Assembly: GCA_944548615.1 (NCBI GenBank)
Contig: OX155954.1
Span: 4,189,424-4,253,423 of the forward strand
Length of the DNA stretch: 64,000 nt
Origin: Micropterix aruncella
Taxonomy: Eukaryota > Arthropoda > Insecta > Lepidoptera > Micropterigidae
Direction: 5' to 3'
Every line of letters begins with the position of its first letter. Position 1 is the first letter of the stretch. Position numbers and translations under genes: made by a program. The notes below the pieces were generated by a model. It did not search any database. It worked only from the letters and a program-made list of their open reading frames with translations, and was not told the DNA's origin. Below, in pieces: positions 44,441 to 57,954 of this stretch.

Positions 44441-44691
44441 ATTAAAATGACAAATAAAGTTAAATATAAATATATCTCCTACTTTTTACTATCTCCTACT
44501 TTTTAAGATTTCACTAACTGCCATCCTAATGTACTGTATTATATGATTATTATATTTTATCATACTATTGTATTATATCATATTATATATAAGAAATGTT
44601 ATTATCCAATTACTCGTGCTTTTATTTTGCTCTATCCAAATAACGTTATTAATAACTTATTTAATTATTTCTTTTCTTACCCTTATATTAT

Positions 44692-44908
44692 TACTAGCTG
44701 AGCCCCGCGGTTTCACCCGCGTGGTGATGTAAAATTGTGATAATGATGATAGAAAACTATATCTCTTTGTAAATTATAGCCTATGTGTTATTCTGATGTG
44801 TAAGCTATATTATTGTAAAGTTTCATGAAAATCCATTCAGTAGTTTTTGCGTGAAAGAGTAACAAACATCCATACACACATTCTTACAAACTTTCGCGTT
44901 TATAATAG
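44692..44908 (+). mobile_element. RTE-type LINE/SINE 3' end, copy 2
   Basis: It starts ttactagctgagccccgcgg and ends ctttcgcgtttataat. Nearly the same sequence as 4554-4763, with which it shares gtaaagtttcatgaaaatcc and tttttgcgtgaaagagtaac. Confidence 0.75.
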
Positions 44909-44909
44909 C

Positions 44910-45765
44910 TTTATTATATTTTTTCTACTATCAACGTATTCATGTTATTTCTATGTTAATGTGTAATGCAAGCATTGCAAAAACTTCACAAGATAGTAAA
45001 TTTGTTTCGTTTAAATATGTTTTTAAGATACTAGTATCATATATTTACTATCTGTAAGTTTGCTATAAAATAAAATAAAATAAAAATTTTATTAAATTAA
45101 AATTAAATATACATTTTTCACACAATTTCATACAAAAGTAATTTCCTTTATAAAAGTAATTTCAACGTCATAGGTAAGGAACCAATGTTATTATTTTTAG
45201 TAAAAAATGTGGTCCTCGGACCTATAATCGATCTATACGTCTATAATGCGGCCCTGTGGTCCCAGAGAGGGGCCGGGGCGTTGTGAAGGATGAAAATAAC
45301 CTCAAGTGTACAGTACCCCGTCAAATGTGTTTGTGTTTAATTGCATCACGCACGCTTGCTGCCCGCGCCTCTTTCATTAGCAACCCTGCGAAAACTTGCT
45401 GCATATTATATAACGGGGCTGCTAAATAAGGCCACCCATATTTTTTAATTAAGGCGCACTTAGCTGAGACGTACTCAGTTAGCTTCCTCCGTGCAAAACA
45501 CGAAGAAGGAGCGAAGCGCGACGGTGCCGCCGCGGCTGACATAGAAAATGAGAAAATAGCTTCGAGAACCGAATAAACCTTTTAAACAATCTTATTAAAA
45601 GAGAAGCACTCGACAAGTGTCTCTATCGCCGTATATTGCGCATTCGCTGAATAGATAAGTTAAGGATAAGTAGAAGTGCCTTGAAAACGAAACCACAGCT
45701 GAGCAAAATGGCACTTAAAGCCACGGATCTACGATTTTTTGGAACCTTTTGATTAGCTTTTTATT
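44910..45765. other. Unassigned, with GC-rich patch at 45330-45545
   Basis: The patch has a 73-codon minus-strand frame (MSAAAAPSRFAPSSCFARRK). No domain was recognised, and short GC-rich tracts of this type often belong to repeats. A run of AAAAT units at 45065-45090 marks an old retroposon tail. Confidence 0.25.
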
Positions 45766-45768
45766 AAA

Positions 45769-46509
45769 TACTAGCTGACCCGTGCCCACTTCCTTGGGCG
45801 GTAAAACTTTTTACTTGTGATGAAATTATGAGTGTGGTTTGGATAGTACTGAGTGCTATGATTTATTTCCTGACTGTCAAAAGAAGGGTTATATTTTTAC
45901 TGCATATGTATGTATGTATTTGCATGCCAATTTGACTATATTACCGTTATTTGTGAGTGTCTTCTTGTGAGTGTCTTATTTGTGAGTGTCTTATCTCTTT
46001 ATCCATTTATGCAGTAAAAGGGAAATTATATGCAGTAAAAGAAAAAAGTCTTTTGTTTTAAACACTTGAGACGATAAAATTACTTATTTTGATATGAATT
46101 CATAATTGTTAATAATATGACCAATAAACATGACCTAATGATTTAAATTAATTTTTTAATATAAAAAAATACTTTATATAAAATTTAGACATATTATTAT
46201 GCTGTCGCTGACTTTTTTGTAGGCATTACCAAGCTCTACAACTTTTCTCTGGAACATATATATCTCTCATCGTTAAGGCAGCTTTAGTTAAAAACGTTTT
46301 CGTTTGACCGTTTTTTCTCCGACTTACTTTGCAAATCCGACTCTCACGAAAAAGTCTTTTCATTTTTCGGATTAATATATAGCCTATGACACTCACAAAT
46401 AACGTGGTTTTCTATTGGTAAAAGAATTTTCAATATGGGTTCAAAAATCCAGAGATTACTTTTTACAACCTCACAAACTTTACCTCTTTATAATATTAGT
46501 AGGTATAGA
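45769..46509 (+). mobile_element. RTE-type LINE 3' end, longer relative
   Basis: It begins tactagctgacccgtgcccac and ends ctttataatattagtaggta, the canonical edges of this family. The interior differs from copies 1 and 2 and is non-coding. Confidence 0.6.
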
Positions 46510-46619
46510 TTAAGTTTTTAGTTTATTTTACTCTATTGGCACCTACATTCTTTCACTTACCTGAAGGTTGGCTCTGTAAGAGATTGTAATTTAAGCAATA
46601 AGTCCGCCTGTTGTATTTT

Positions 46620-47110
46620 GTGCTTTCCCGGCAGAAGGAAAGTATTGTAAACGCGCATGAAGACGGATGTATACATCCCCCCCCCCCCCTCTCCCCTGAG
46701 ACGATTAAGACCATTTCCAGGCTAAAGTCTGTCTGTGTGTCTGTCTGTGTGTGTCTGTGTGTGTTTGTATGTATGTGTATTCCTCCAAGATAGAGAGAAG
46801 ATATTGAAATTAGGCATGCAGGCATTATTTGGTCATTGCAAGAGTTGATAAGATTTTGATTGAAAATGGTCCACCAGAGTCATACGTCAATCTCGAAATA
46901 TTGCAGCTAGAGACTTGGTACACAGAGATAATTCGGTACACAAATGCTTTGTTGGACCAAAATCACGATGGGAAATTTTGGTTTGGAACATCTCATATAC
47001 AAGTGACACAAATGATATTTAAAATCCGCCATAGTTAAGAAAATACTACACAATTTTTGGAAAAATACCATTTTAATACCACTAAAAATACTAAAAATAT
47101 ACTACGAATT
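46620..47110 (+). repeat. Repeat G, copy 1
   Basis: It contains a C-run, (GT/CTGT)n (46726-46770), tgtattcctccaagatagag, 'aggcatgcaggcattatttg', 'ggtccaccag' and 'ttgttggaccaaaatcacga'. The same order is found at 48050 and 52590 and, reversed, at 51990-51700. Confidence 0.65.
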
Positions 47111-47121
47111 GGCCCGTTATC

Positions 47122-47640
47122 AAGTTTGTGTTGATGTGTTTAGCTGTGGCGATAGCTACACTAGATGTGGCTATAAGTTTTATTTATAACTCTTATTAAC
47201 CCTTGGAGTAAATGGGTATTTTCATGGATGCATCTGTCTCTTTTGCAGGATTTTCGGCGACATCGACTTAAAGTACTATAACTACGAAACTACTACACCA
47301 ATCATAAAAAGAACAACTGCACAATGATTGCATTGAAATTTCGAATATAGAATATTGAAATATCATTTTGTAAAACAATTAGATAATTATGAATAAATAT
47401 GAGAACGTCAAAGAAGTGAAAAAAACGCGCGACCAGATTTGGTCGACTCGTACTCAACGGATAATTGTTTCGCGACCAGATTTGGTTGACTCATACTCAA
47501 CGGGTTAAGAGTTATAAACGGCTGTTATGTTGATGTTTTTAATTCGCCTTTGTAAAATAAATGTGTTCATAACAGGCTTATGCTATTTTATTTCTGTACT
47601 TACTTTCTAAATTTAAGGCACGAAGAACTTTTCAGATTGT
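47122..47640 (+). repeat. Repeat F, copy 1, interrupted by a piggyBac MITE
   Basis: The left part, 47122-47199 (aagtttgtgttgatgtgttt, agctgtggcgatagctacac), and the right part, 47505-47640 (aattcgcctttgtaaaataa, gtgttcataacaggctt), together match 52351-52560, which has no insert. Confidence 0.85.
47200..47504 (-). mobile_element. piggyBac-like MITE, 305 bp, derived from the 15241-22091 family
   Basis: TTAA lies on both sides (47196-47199 and 47505-47508). The left end CCCTTGGAGTAAATGGGTAT and the next 245 bp match the right end of the 6.85-kb element (reverse strand). The last 80 bp carry the doubled 'cgaccagatttggt' motif and end AACGGG, matching its left end. It is therefore an internal-deletion derivative that keeps only both ends. 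Confidence 0.9.
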
Positions 47641-47694
47641 ATAATAATCATTTTATAAAAATACATTATCTTATATCTTTATAAAAATATATTC

Positions 47695-47950
47695 AAATTC
47701 AAATTCAAATTCTTTATTTTACGAAAAATCATAATTTCAGTTACAATTGAATTAAACCTAACCTAACTGGATCACACGAGACGTTCGCACAAAGGTAGGC
47801 TCAGATTCGTATACTTAAGTACTGCCTAATGCTAAATAAAAAAAAATAATACGCTGAAGAATGCCGTGAAAAATGAAATCAAGTAAACTAAAATTTTAGT
47901 AAAAAATAAAATTTCAAATAATCTTAAAGGTATGTGATAATAATAATATA
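47695..47950 (-). mobile_element. LINE/SINE 3' end with (TTTGAA)n tail, minus strand
   Basis: Minus-strand reading ends in 'cgtaaaataaagaatttg' plus three 'aatttg' units (47695-47720). The preceding 3'UTR is AT-rich with a GC-richer patch at 47770-47800. No coding part. Confidence 0.5.
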
Positions 47951-48049
47951 AATAACAAAAAGCATGACAATCATTATTATATGGTAGGTGAATAATAATG
48001 TGTTAGGAATGGTAAGTTAAGTATATATCTTGTTGAAAATATCTGTTTT

Positions 48050-48620
48050 ACTTTCCTGGCATGGAAAGTATTGTGGACGCACTTCTGTGTGTCTGTCTGT
48101 CTGTCTGTGTGTATTACTCCATGATAGCGCCTAAACGCTTAATCCGATTGATCTGAAATTTGGTATGCAGATATAATTTTGTCATGGTAAGAGTTCTAAA
48201 GATTGTGGTTAACCTTGGTCCACTTAGCGCACTAGTTATGACTAATTTCTAGGAAATGATATCTACTGATATATGTATCGTTTTCGAAATATTAGACTTC
48301 AAATTTGGTACACAGGTGCCTTGTTGGACCAAAATCGATAATAATATTTAACTTCACTAATAATGCTTAAATTCCGCCATATAATTTAATCAAATATTAA
48401 CACTGAGCCGCCCGAGGCTAGCCGAGAAATGAACCGCGCGGCCTGGGTTGTCGCGTTGGCAACCAACTGGGTTCGATGTTATTGTTGAAACTAATATTCA
48501 GATAAAATCAGTTCTTAACTACTTGCCAGGAAAGTTTTGGGGTGACACAACCGATTTTTTTACTCTGTTTAAAAAAAAAAAAGTTGGGGAAGGGAAGTAT
48601 GCGCCTTAATAATTTTCTGT
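48050..48620 (+). repeat. Repeat G, copy 2 (longest)
   Basis: It has (TCTG)n at 48089-48107, 'tactccatgatagcgcctaa', 'aatccgattgatctgaaatt', 'gccttgttggaccaaaat', 'gagccgcccgaggctagccg' and ends with 'ttttggggtgacacaaccga' and an A-run. The gttggcaaccaactgggttc part at 48463 looks tRNA-like in a few bases but does not form a tRNA. Confidence 0.65.
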
Positions 48621-48624
48621 AAAT

Positions 48625-51600
48625 CCCTAAGGAGGAAAAAATATGGAAACCGCATTACTAAGGTAATCCACTTGCATTACCAGGATGAGCTTCGTAACAT
48701 CATTAGATATCCATTTCCGTAATTGCAGACTCTGGTTACGAAATCGTTCACTGACATTTAATTATGGCAATCTGGCTGGAGTAGCGCACAGCGACGTGAT
48801 ATCACTTAACCACCCCTTCCCCCACCCTTTTCTCTCTATGACTCAATCATCTTGTCATTTCCCAATTCAGGGTATTCACCCCTTCCTTGTTGCAGCGGAA
48901 TTGACTTCAGAAAGATAGTCGCGATGGGTTATCTAATGATTATAAATTACTAGATTTGAATTGTACAGTCGGGACTTGGTTGGTGACATTTTTGTAATAC
49001 AAGTTTTGAGGTGTTTTAAGACAGAACATATTTTTCAATACTTCCATTTTTGACGTGACAACGTCTTATAAATCGATGGAGCCTGCTGCACGCACGAAAA
49101 AACATGACTCATGCGGCGTTACCTCGCTCTGAGGCGTTCCATTTATTATATTTATTATTCAATATAAATGCAGCCATCTACCGGTTGCGACAAGATTTAT
49201 TTACTAACCTCAGTCCAAAATAGTACGAATGAAAATCACTAGATTGATTTAAATTCTTGACATAATTTTATATGTATTCTTAATATACGGAATGTTATTA
49301 CTGAACGGACAATTTTCTTGTGAGTACAACAAAGTGCAACGAAGTAAGCAACTTTTATTAAAAAAAAAAAAAGTATGAAAAGCTATCATTACGATGCGAT
49401 ATCTAGCAGTTGGTAAAATGTCGCTGATATTGTTTATTTACGACGTATTACCTACCGCTAGATGGCGCAGCGTGCTCAAACGCTTCTCAAACCGTTATTT
49501 AACAGTTTGAGATTTCAAACTTTCAAATTAAAAAAAACAATAAACTTTAAACAATAAACAATTATACAATTATACTGCTATACAATAATACATTTACATA
49601 TTGTACTCAAATCGGTGAGTATAAAAGCATATATTTTTGGGTGCTTGTAATAAACAATATCAGAATCTTAAATGAAACTGCTTCAAATGCAACCATTCCA
49701 TCAGTATTTTCTTATGACGTGTCACGTTCAACTATCGCCAGTAACCCGACTTTACAGACAACCGATTTTTTTCTGAATAGAATGAGTCCATATGCAGTAG
49801 TAAAAGTAGTGAGAGTACACGTTTTGTTTCGAGCGGATTGATTATTTCATTCTTGTAATTGTTTTGATCGACCGTGAAACACTTGCAGTGGAGACCCACT
49901 CTGACCGACACGTGGTTATGATTCCGCGTGGAACTGCGATGACTGTTCGGCTGAGCTGGACGCTCTGGAGTATACGGAGAGAGCGGTATGTGGGCGTGCG
50001 GGTGTAATGACTTGTATGGCTTGCTTATCAACTACATAAAATCGTCTTATCTTCACTGCATGCAGCCACAACATCACTGCTCATATTCACTACACCTAGA
50101 CGTGTTATAACTGCCTGTATGTTGTCTGTTAGTCAGACTAACAATAACTCGAGAACGATTAGATCGATTTCGATCCCATTTCTTCCTATATATAGCTAAG
50201 TTACTTCTGTCTATTTTAGGCTATAGTAAACTAAAATCAACTGTCAAATTGTCGCAAGATATCCTGGAAAATATTTACGAGTCGAAGAAAAACCGAAATA
50301 TCCGGAAATTCTAAAATTAAATATTTTGAAATCTAAAGCTGTGAGCTACAGTTTAAAACTTTAAATAAAAACCCTCTTTGATGAGTTTGTCCGTCCATCG
50401 GTTCATTAGCACCTGGACCTCAGAAACTATAAGACATAAATTCTGAGACCTTTCTCTAAGACAAATTTGATGTTAAATGGTTAACGGCATAAGACTATGT
50501 GTAGCTGTATCACTGGAGCATGCTTGTGGTCGTGATTAAAGTATACGATGTGGATCAAAAGTGTGACTTAAAGAGCAAGTCTCTTGGATACGTTATTTTA
50601 TCATTCAATAATTCCAAATCGTCAGTCGTCGATCTTGTGATTTGTGCTGCTTGTATCGCTCTACAATAAAACTCTCCAAATACGATTACAGATCCACTTC
50701 TCCCTTATCCTGTTGCTATAGATAGAAGTTAATAACTATATAGGGTAGTCGCCCCTCTTTCTGCTCGTAGTTAACTGTAACAAGCAATGGAAGATGAATT
50801 CTGAAACAAGAAATAGTTATTAGTAGCTCTTCAAAACTAGTGATGGGTGAATACTGATTTAATTAAGGATATTTCGGCCCAAGCCGTCGTCAGCTCTATG
50901 ACCTTTCTCTGTGAAATGAGAGAAACTGACATCTAGTTTCACGCGGTAAAAATCCATTTTCTTTCAATTGAAATGTCAAGTAACTGCAAAAGTTTTACAG
51001 TTTACCTTTATTATCTGCTAAAATCGAACGCTAGAACGTAGATTCAGAATAAAATACAGCCTCAAGCTTTGCTATTTTTCACAATATACTTTGACATCTC
51101 CTTCTCGATCAACTCTGCTGTCCTCGTATTCTTAAATCGCAGAATTTCTCTCTCGGTTCTCTTCGTAATTTGTCAAAGACTTCCTGCGCGTTATTTGTCG
51201 TTTTTATCAACATTTTCTACGCCGCAGGACGTGCGGCGGTTATAATATTGTTTCCCCCCTCCTTTAAGCCAACTTCAATCACAATTTTTATCACATCGGA
51301 AAGTGTTACTTTCCGCTTAGAATAAAAGCAAATAAAGTTTCTTTAATTTCCTTTTTTTTTCCCTCAGATTTGGGGTATGCTGTTAGATGTTGTTTTAATG
51401 GAAATTGATATGGAAACATCTTCTTTGTCAAGTGTTATATATTCCAATAATATTAGCGTTTTATTTAAATTAGAATATTTAAATTATTTTGTTTTGTTTT
51501 AGAACACTACATACCTACTGCCACTTAATCTACAGGTTGTTACAAAAAATACCACGATATATTTCGTGCTACATAAAATAACTTACATTTTCAAATTTTA

Positions 51601-51625
51601 ATAAAATAAAGTATATGTACAATAG
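48625..51625. other. Long unassigned region
   Basis: A degraded relative of the 6591-6924 MITE lies at 49335-49500 (gaagtaagcaacttttatta; cctaccgctagatggcgcag). A hAT-like 'ctagtgatgggtgaatac' is at 50838 without a partner end. No coding sequence was recognised. Confidence 0.35.
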
Positions 51626-51629
51626 CGGC

Positions 51630-51990
51630 CGGCGAACGAACCCGGTTGGTTTCCGTTGCGACCGCCTTCGGACCGAAGTTGGGCCAAGCGCCAACATATG
51701 GTATTAATATTTGATTAAAATGTATGGCAGGTTTTCAATATGCAAACTTAATATGCAAGTCTAGCTTGCAAGTCTGGTTTCCTAATATGCAAGTCTAGGC
51801 CATTTCAACCACAGCCTTTTAAACTTTTGTCATTACCAAAGATACCTGTATGCCAAATTTCAGCTCAATCGAATGAAGCGTTTGGGCGCTATCGTAGAGG
51901 AATACACACACACAGACAAACAAACACACAGACTGCCATTTGGATTAAATGGTCTTAATCGTATCACGAAGGCTCAAGTGGATATTTCCT
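51630..51990 (-). repeat. Repeat G, copy 3 (minus strand)
   Basis: Reverse order of the G landmarks: 'gtatgccaaatttcagctca', 'tcgaatgaagcgtttgggcg', 'ctatcgtagaggaatacaca' and a (CA)n-like run. The 'aacgaacccggttggtt' block is at its left. Confidence 0.6.
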
Positions 51991-52205
51991 TCTTTATCTC
52001 GAAAATTTAATTTTGCGCGTTTACATTACTGTTTCTCCTCGTTGGTTGGTGGGCCTGGAAAGCAAAATTGTATTATACGTTGAAAAAACACGAAGAAAAA
52101 AAACATAATTTATTTTAAAATAGTGTTTTAGTTGCACATTGAGTAAGGTACCATTTACAAAAATTAATACATTATTTCAATTATACCCTTTATTTTGATT
52201 ATGCG

Positions 52206-52580
52206 ATGTGTTGTTTTAGCGTTTCCGCGTATGACTTCCCCTTAAGAGTTTGCGAAAACTCGCCGCAACAAGCCAACTTTATCGCCCGCTATGAGTTCGC
52301 CTGTTTTCCGATAGTAAGCCGCAGGAAACTAAGCTGTCCAGCTTACAAGAAAGTTTGTGTTGATGTGTTTAGCTGTGGCGATAGCTACACTAGATGCGGC
52401 GATAACTTCTATTTATGCCACTTATTAGCAGTCATAAACAGCTGTTTATTTTTTAAATTCGCCTTTGTAAAATGAATGTGTTCATAACAGGCTTCTGCTT
52501 CTTTTATTTCTGTGCTTACTACTTTTAAGGCACGAAGACTTTTAAGATTGTATAATAATAATTTTACAAGAATATCGTGT
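52206..52580 (+). repeat. Repeat F, copy 2, uninterrupted
   Basis: It has an 89-codon open frame (…ENSPQQANFIARYEFACFPI…, VCVDVFSCGDSYTRCGDNF…) that is GC-richer than the flanks. In copy 1 the same region has an in-frame stop and an insertion, so it is not under obvious selection there. The point equivalent to the MITE insertion is 'cacttattagcagtcataaa' near 52420. Which element it belongs to is unknown. Confidence 0.6.
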
Positions 52581-52589
52581 AGGAATACG

Positions 52590-53000
52590 CAGGTCTATGT
52601 GTATTCCTCCACGATAGCGCCGAAACGCTTCATCCAATTGAGCTGAAATTTGGCATGCAGGCATCATTTGGTCATGGCAAGGATTAGGTTTTGGTTGAAA
52701 TCGGTCCACCAGGGCGCGCGTTAGTTATCGAAATATTGAAGTAAGTCTTGAAATTCGGTACACAGTTGCGTCGTAGGGTCGAAACAACCTTGTTTTTTTT
52801 CGTTTTCATATTATTGTATATCTTTAATAAAAACAACAAAAAAAAACGACATACATTTTAATCAAATTATAACATTGACCCGCCCGAGGCTAACCAAGAA
52901 ACGAACCATATTGGAAAATTTTAATACCACGGAAATACTACAAAAATACTAGATTTGCTATCGGGTGAGGGAAGGGGGGAGGGAGGGAGTGGGTTTAGGG
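52590..53000 (+). repeat. Repeat G, copy 4
   Basis: 'tattcctccacgatagcgcc', 'gaaacgcttcatccaattga', 'gctgaaatttggcatgcagg', 'tcggtacacagttgcg' and 'gacccgcccgaggctaacc'. A purine-rich tract (52965-53280) follows. Confidence 0.65.
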
Positions 53001-53489
53001 TGGGGGCGGAAAAATAATCTTCAAATTTTTTCTATATTCTTCTTCTTCCGTGGGTATCTATTCCGCCTTATCTAGAAAGCTTTGACTTCGAAGAAAATCG
53101 ACCAAGTACTCTTCTAAGAAAATATTCCTCTTCTTCTGATATTCTTCTTCTTCCGTGGAAAAGTGGGGAAGTGGGGTGAAGTTGTGAGGGGGGAGGGGGA
53201 GGGAAGGAGAGGCGTTCAAAGGGGGAGTTAGAGATGAGGAGTTAAAGGAGGGGAGAGAAAAGGCGGGGGGAAGGGTCGGAGGTATCTACATTAAACACAC
53301 ACAATCTATAATAAACATATTCTTATATCTATCTCATTTACTTATATATGTATATATATTTACATATTATGCAATCCAACAGTACCTACTATAAATATCT
53401 ATATATATTCTCTATACGACGTATCTGTATTAAATATCTGTATACCCATATATCATGGTCCAACTCCTTGCTAATCACTTCCTACCTTT

Positions 53490-54245
53490 AATAGTCAATA
53501 GTCAATAGTCTTTTATTCATCCAAAATTGCAAATACAGTTGGATATGTTATGATCTTAATTATTTAAAACACAATGATCATAACAAAAATGTAACAAATA
53601 ATTCCTTTTTTTTTAAATGAGTACAACTAATACTAAAAATAACCAAAAGTCAGACAAAATAAAAGATAAATGCTCAATAATGTCATACGTAAAACGACAA
53701 TAATCATAATGAATAATCAAATATCAACATTGTATTACTACGAGGTTTACCTCGTATGTTTAAAAATAAGAATAATAGAGATATGATATTATTTTTCATA
53801 ATAAATATGTACCTATAATAAAAGTATTGTAATATTTCCTCGAGGTCGTCTATCTTATAAATAGCATGTTTGATGAACCAGTGTTTAATTCTATATTCGA
53901 ATATTTTTGGTTCTAAATGTCGTATTCTCATTGGCAGGTTATTAAATAGTTTGCTTGGCCTTTAACAATGACTTACACAAATGACTTTTGGATCATAGTC
54001 AAACGGACTTTGGGAAGTGCTATGTTGGCTTTGCTACGAGTGTCGTGATCATGTACGTGAATGTTAAGCGTACACTCGTGTATGTTGTTTTTAGCATACA
54101 CTAAACAACTGAGAATATACACTGATGTCATAGTAAGAACTTTATATTTCTTGTGCGCAATGTACCTTTCGTTCACCGGTTATCGTCCTCATCGCCTGCT
54201 TTTAGAAGACGAATGCTCGGCTACAGTCCTTTACATTGCTTTGAA
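53490..54245 (-). pseudogene. Jockey-like LINE 3' end, minus strand
   Basis: Starting near 54245 on the minus strand: SRAFVF, stop, KQAMRTITGE; then KVLTMTSVYILSCLVYAKNN, HDHDTRSKANIALPKVRLTM and 'IQKSF'; after a shift NLPMRIRHLEPKIFEYRIKH and WFIKHAIYKIDDLEE. This is the full late-ORF2 order 'F.LQK.A.R.I.G', 'L.L.S.YI', 'H.YNTR.K..L..P..RL', 'YN.LP..I', 'FK..L..WL....FY...E'. The 3'UTR runs to 53495 and ends with three 'tgactatt' units as tail. Two or more frameshifts make it inactive. Confidence 0.85.
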
Positions 54246-54249
54246 CAAT

Positions 54250-55560
54250 GATCGCATACGACAGCCTCGAGGGGAAACATGTATTATACAATTTCTTAGC
54301 GACTTTATATTTAAACTCACTGTTTAATTTGAATTTGCGTTTTTTAATTATTTAATAAACGATGATTAAGACGTATTCTACCCATTTAATAAATACGAAA
54401 GCTGTAGATATATTCAAAATTTTGAAGCATAATTTAACTAGCAAGAAATGTCAATGTTTTGTTTAAATATCAGTAAAGAAATAAATAAATATATAAATTA
54501 AATAAAAAGCCATCCTAAGTCGAATCCATATCGTATAATATTGGCCTCAAAACAATTAGCCGAATTTATATAAAACACTAATTATTTTGATGTAATTAAA
54601 GCCAGCTAACGCCTTGAATTAAACCCATTAATAAACTGGCCGATCGCAATAGGCCGATTACTTAGCGTTTTATTTCTGTTTACTAAACTTAATTAAAGCT
54701 TCGTTTTCTAGGGGACGAAACAAACTGAATTTGACGATGTTTATTTTTACTAACTTTATTAAAAGAAAGACGAAAGGAAGAGAGAGCGCGGAGGTAGATT
54801 TTTAAAGATAAATAAAAGCTGCACGAATCTGGTTCGTCCGATCGTACTGAGAATATAAAATAATAGAATTGTATACAAAACACTTTCAAAGGAGCGAATC
54901 GTAGCACTAAAAAAATACAAGTAAATTGACCAAAAATAAATGCGCAGGGAATCTGTTCCTTATAAAATGCAACGTCTATCTGTATCTGTGTGTGTTTATT
55001 AACTCAAAAACCACTGGAGTGATTTCGTTCATATTTTTTCTATATGTAGCTTGGATATTCCTGATAGTTTTAGATTATACAAGATGAACATCGATTAAAG
55101 AGTTTCATTTATTTATTTAGGTCCATAAAAATACATTTAATTACAAAAACATTCTCTTAGCCTAATATTTCATAATTAATTAAACAGTTTTCTAATTTAC
55201 TTGGAAAGAGAAACCTAACACGGAAAGAGATTGAGAAATAATAGTTTGTGGTTTACCACCTCACTAGGAATAACCTGTATCGAGGTGGTACCAGCAGAAA
55301 TCGTATATTATCTGCCGAAAGAGCATAATATATCCGCTCTTAGATTTTTATTTTATTTTATGAATTTTTTTAACATTATATTGCAATGGTATTTACATTT
55401 AATAATTACAAGGATGAAGGTAGTTACTTTATTCTAAAATTTAAAGAAAATTGAAGAGACTAAATTAAACGGAAGGTATTTTAGTTCAAATATTCATGAA
55501 TAAATATTCTCTCATCTAATACATACATAGATACGATAATCCCATGTTACATGAATTTGT
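54250..55560. other. AT-rich region with a retroposon-type tail
   Basis: A minus-strand tail 'ttttatggacctaaataaat' at 55108-55135 closes a probable 3'UTR (55135-55440) that includes a 'taccacctc/gaggtggta' hairpin near 55255-55290. No coding sequence was recognised. Confidence 0.35.
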
Positions 55561-55562
55561 AT

Positions 55563-56063
<501 letters not shown>

Positions 56064-56071
56064 GATTTTCG

Positions 56072-56285
56072 CACCTGGGCCCAATGGGCCCAACTTAAAC
56101 CTACTCCTCTTTCCGCAAGTGAGAGGCATTCATCATTCTCGTTAACACCTAAAGCATTCCCGAATCCGATCAAGGGAATCCTTCGTCACGATGTAAGTGG
56201 CTTTTATAATTATTTACTTTATAATCATCTTATTGATCAATTCTAAAAAGAATATATACACAAAACTATCAAATATTTCAAAATA
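56072..56285 (+). repeat. Repeat H, internally deleted copy
   Basis: Begins 'gcacctgggcccaatgggcc' and joins 'cccaacttaaacctactcct', lacking about 200 bp between these points relative to full units. With the copy on its left it forms a long inverted repeat centred near 56065 (aggtgcgattttcgcacct). Confidence 0.9.
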
Positions 56286-56393
56286 TTGAATTTTTACATA
56301 TTTTATGTTTCGTTCATTGTAAATAATCCATTTAGGTTAAAGGTAATCTTTCCAACTAATAGGAAAGAGCTGACTGCTTCCTTTCATTGATAT

Positions 56394-56736
56394 GAGGGCA
56401 TGTCACGCTTTTAGTTTTAAGTTTTCAGCTGAATATTGATCGCAGCTTCTTTAAATCGCACCTTTAGGAAATAAAAAAACGAAATTCGAAATTTTAAATT
56501 CTTCCATCTGTCAAGTAGCTCGTCTTGTCTTGTTATTTCCCCTGAAATAATAGGAAATTGAGTGAGTTTACGTATAAAGAAGGATTGTAGCTTAATTTTT
56601 GAGATAATTGGATGAAGGGTGAGCGTTTACTAGTTGAAAAATGGGCCCAACTTAAACCTACTCCTCTTTCCGCAAGTGAGAGGCATTCATCATTCTCGTT
56701 AACACCTAAAGCATTCCCGAATCCGATCAAGGGAAG
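56394..56736 (+). repeat. Repeat H, full copy 1 of the direct pair
   Basis: Starts 'gagggcatgtcacgctttta' and is cut by the (TA)n tract at 'ccgatcaagggaa'. Confidence 0.9.
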
Positions 56737-57650
<914 letters not shown>

Positions 57651-57654
57651 CATA

Positions 57655-57953
57655 TGCTTCGTAAGGGAGAGGATCGCGCAAGCGACCTCGAACTCAGAAC
57701 CAATCGAGAGACCGGAGAAATCTGGTCACAATTGGAAGCAAGGGCGCGAGGGTCGGCCCGCCAGGTAACATTACTGGCTATCTCACGGTAAGGCGTTGGC
57801 TTCTTGCGGGTTGTGACGTAGCTGGACGTTGGATTTGTTTTGTCCAAAGTCTTCTACGTTCACTGCAGGGCGACAGAACGAGAAAATCGTTAAAACGTCC
57901 TGTGGTGACGGGCTCGCCCGTTGTAGTTGACACCGCAAGTTGTTAGTCAGGGA
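57655..57953 (+). repeat. Repeat family A, copy 7 (3' half)
   Basis: From 'cttcgtaagggagaggatcg' to 'gacaccgcaagttgttagtc', almost identical to 58325-58625 of the next copy. It includes the first bases of the inverted-head junction and is then joined to the head of copy 8. Confidence 0.9.
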
Positions 57954-57954
57954 G

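Noticed and set aside
48440..48490. tRNA-like string with 'gttggcaacc' and 'gggttcgat'
   Set aside because: No acceptor stem, D arm or anticodon arm can be drawn, and the string belongs to repeat G.
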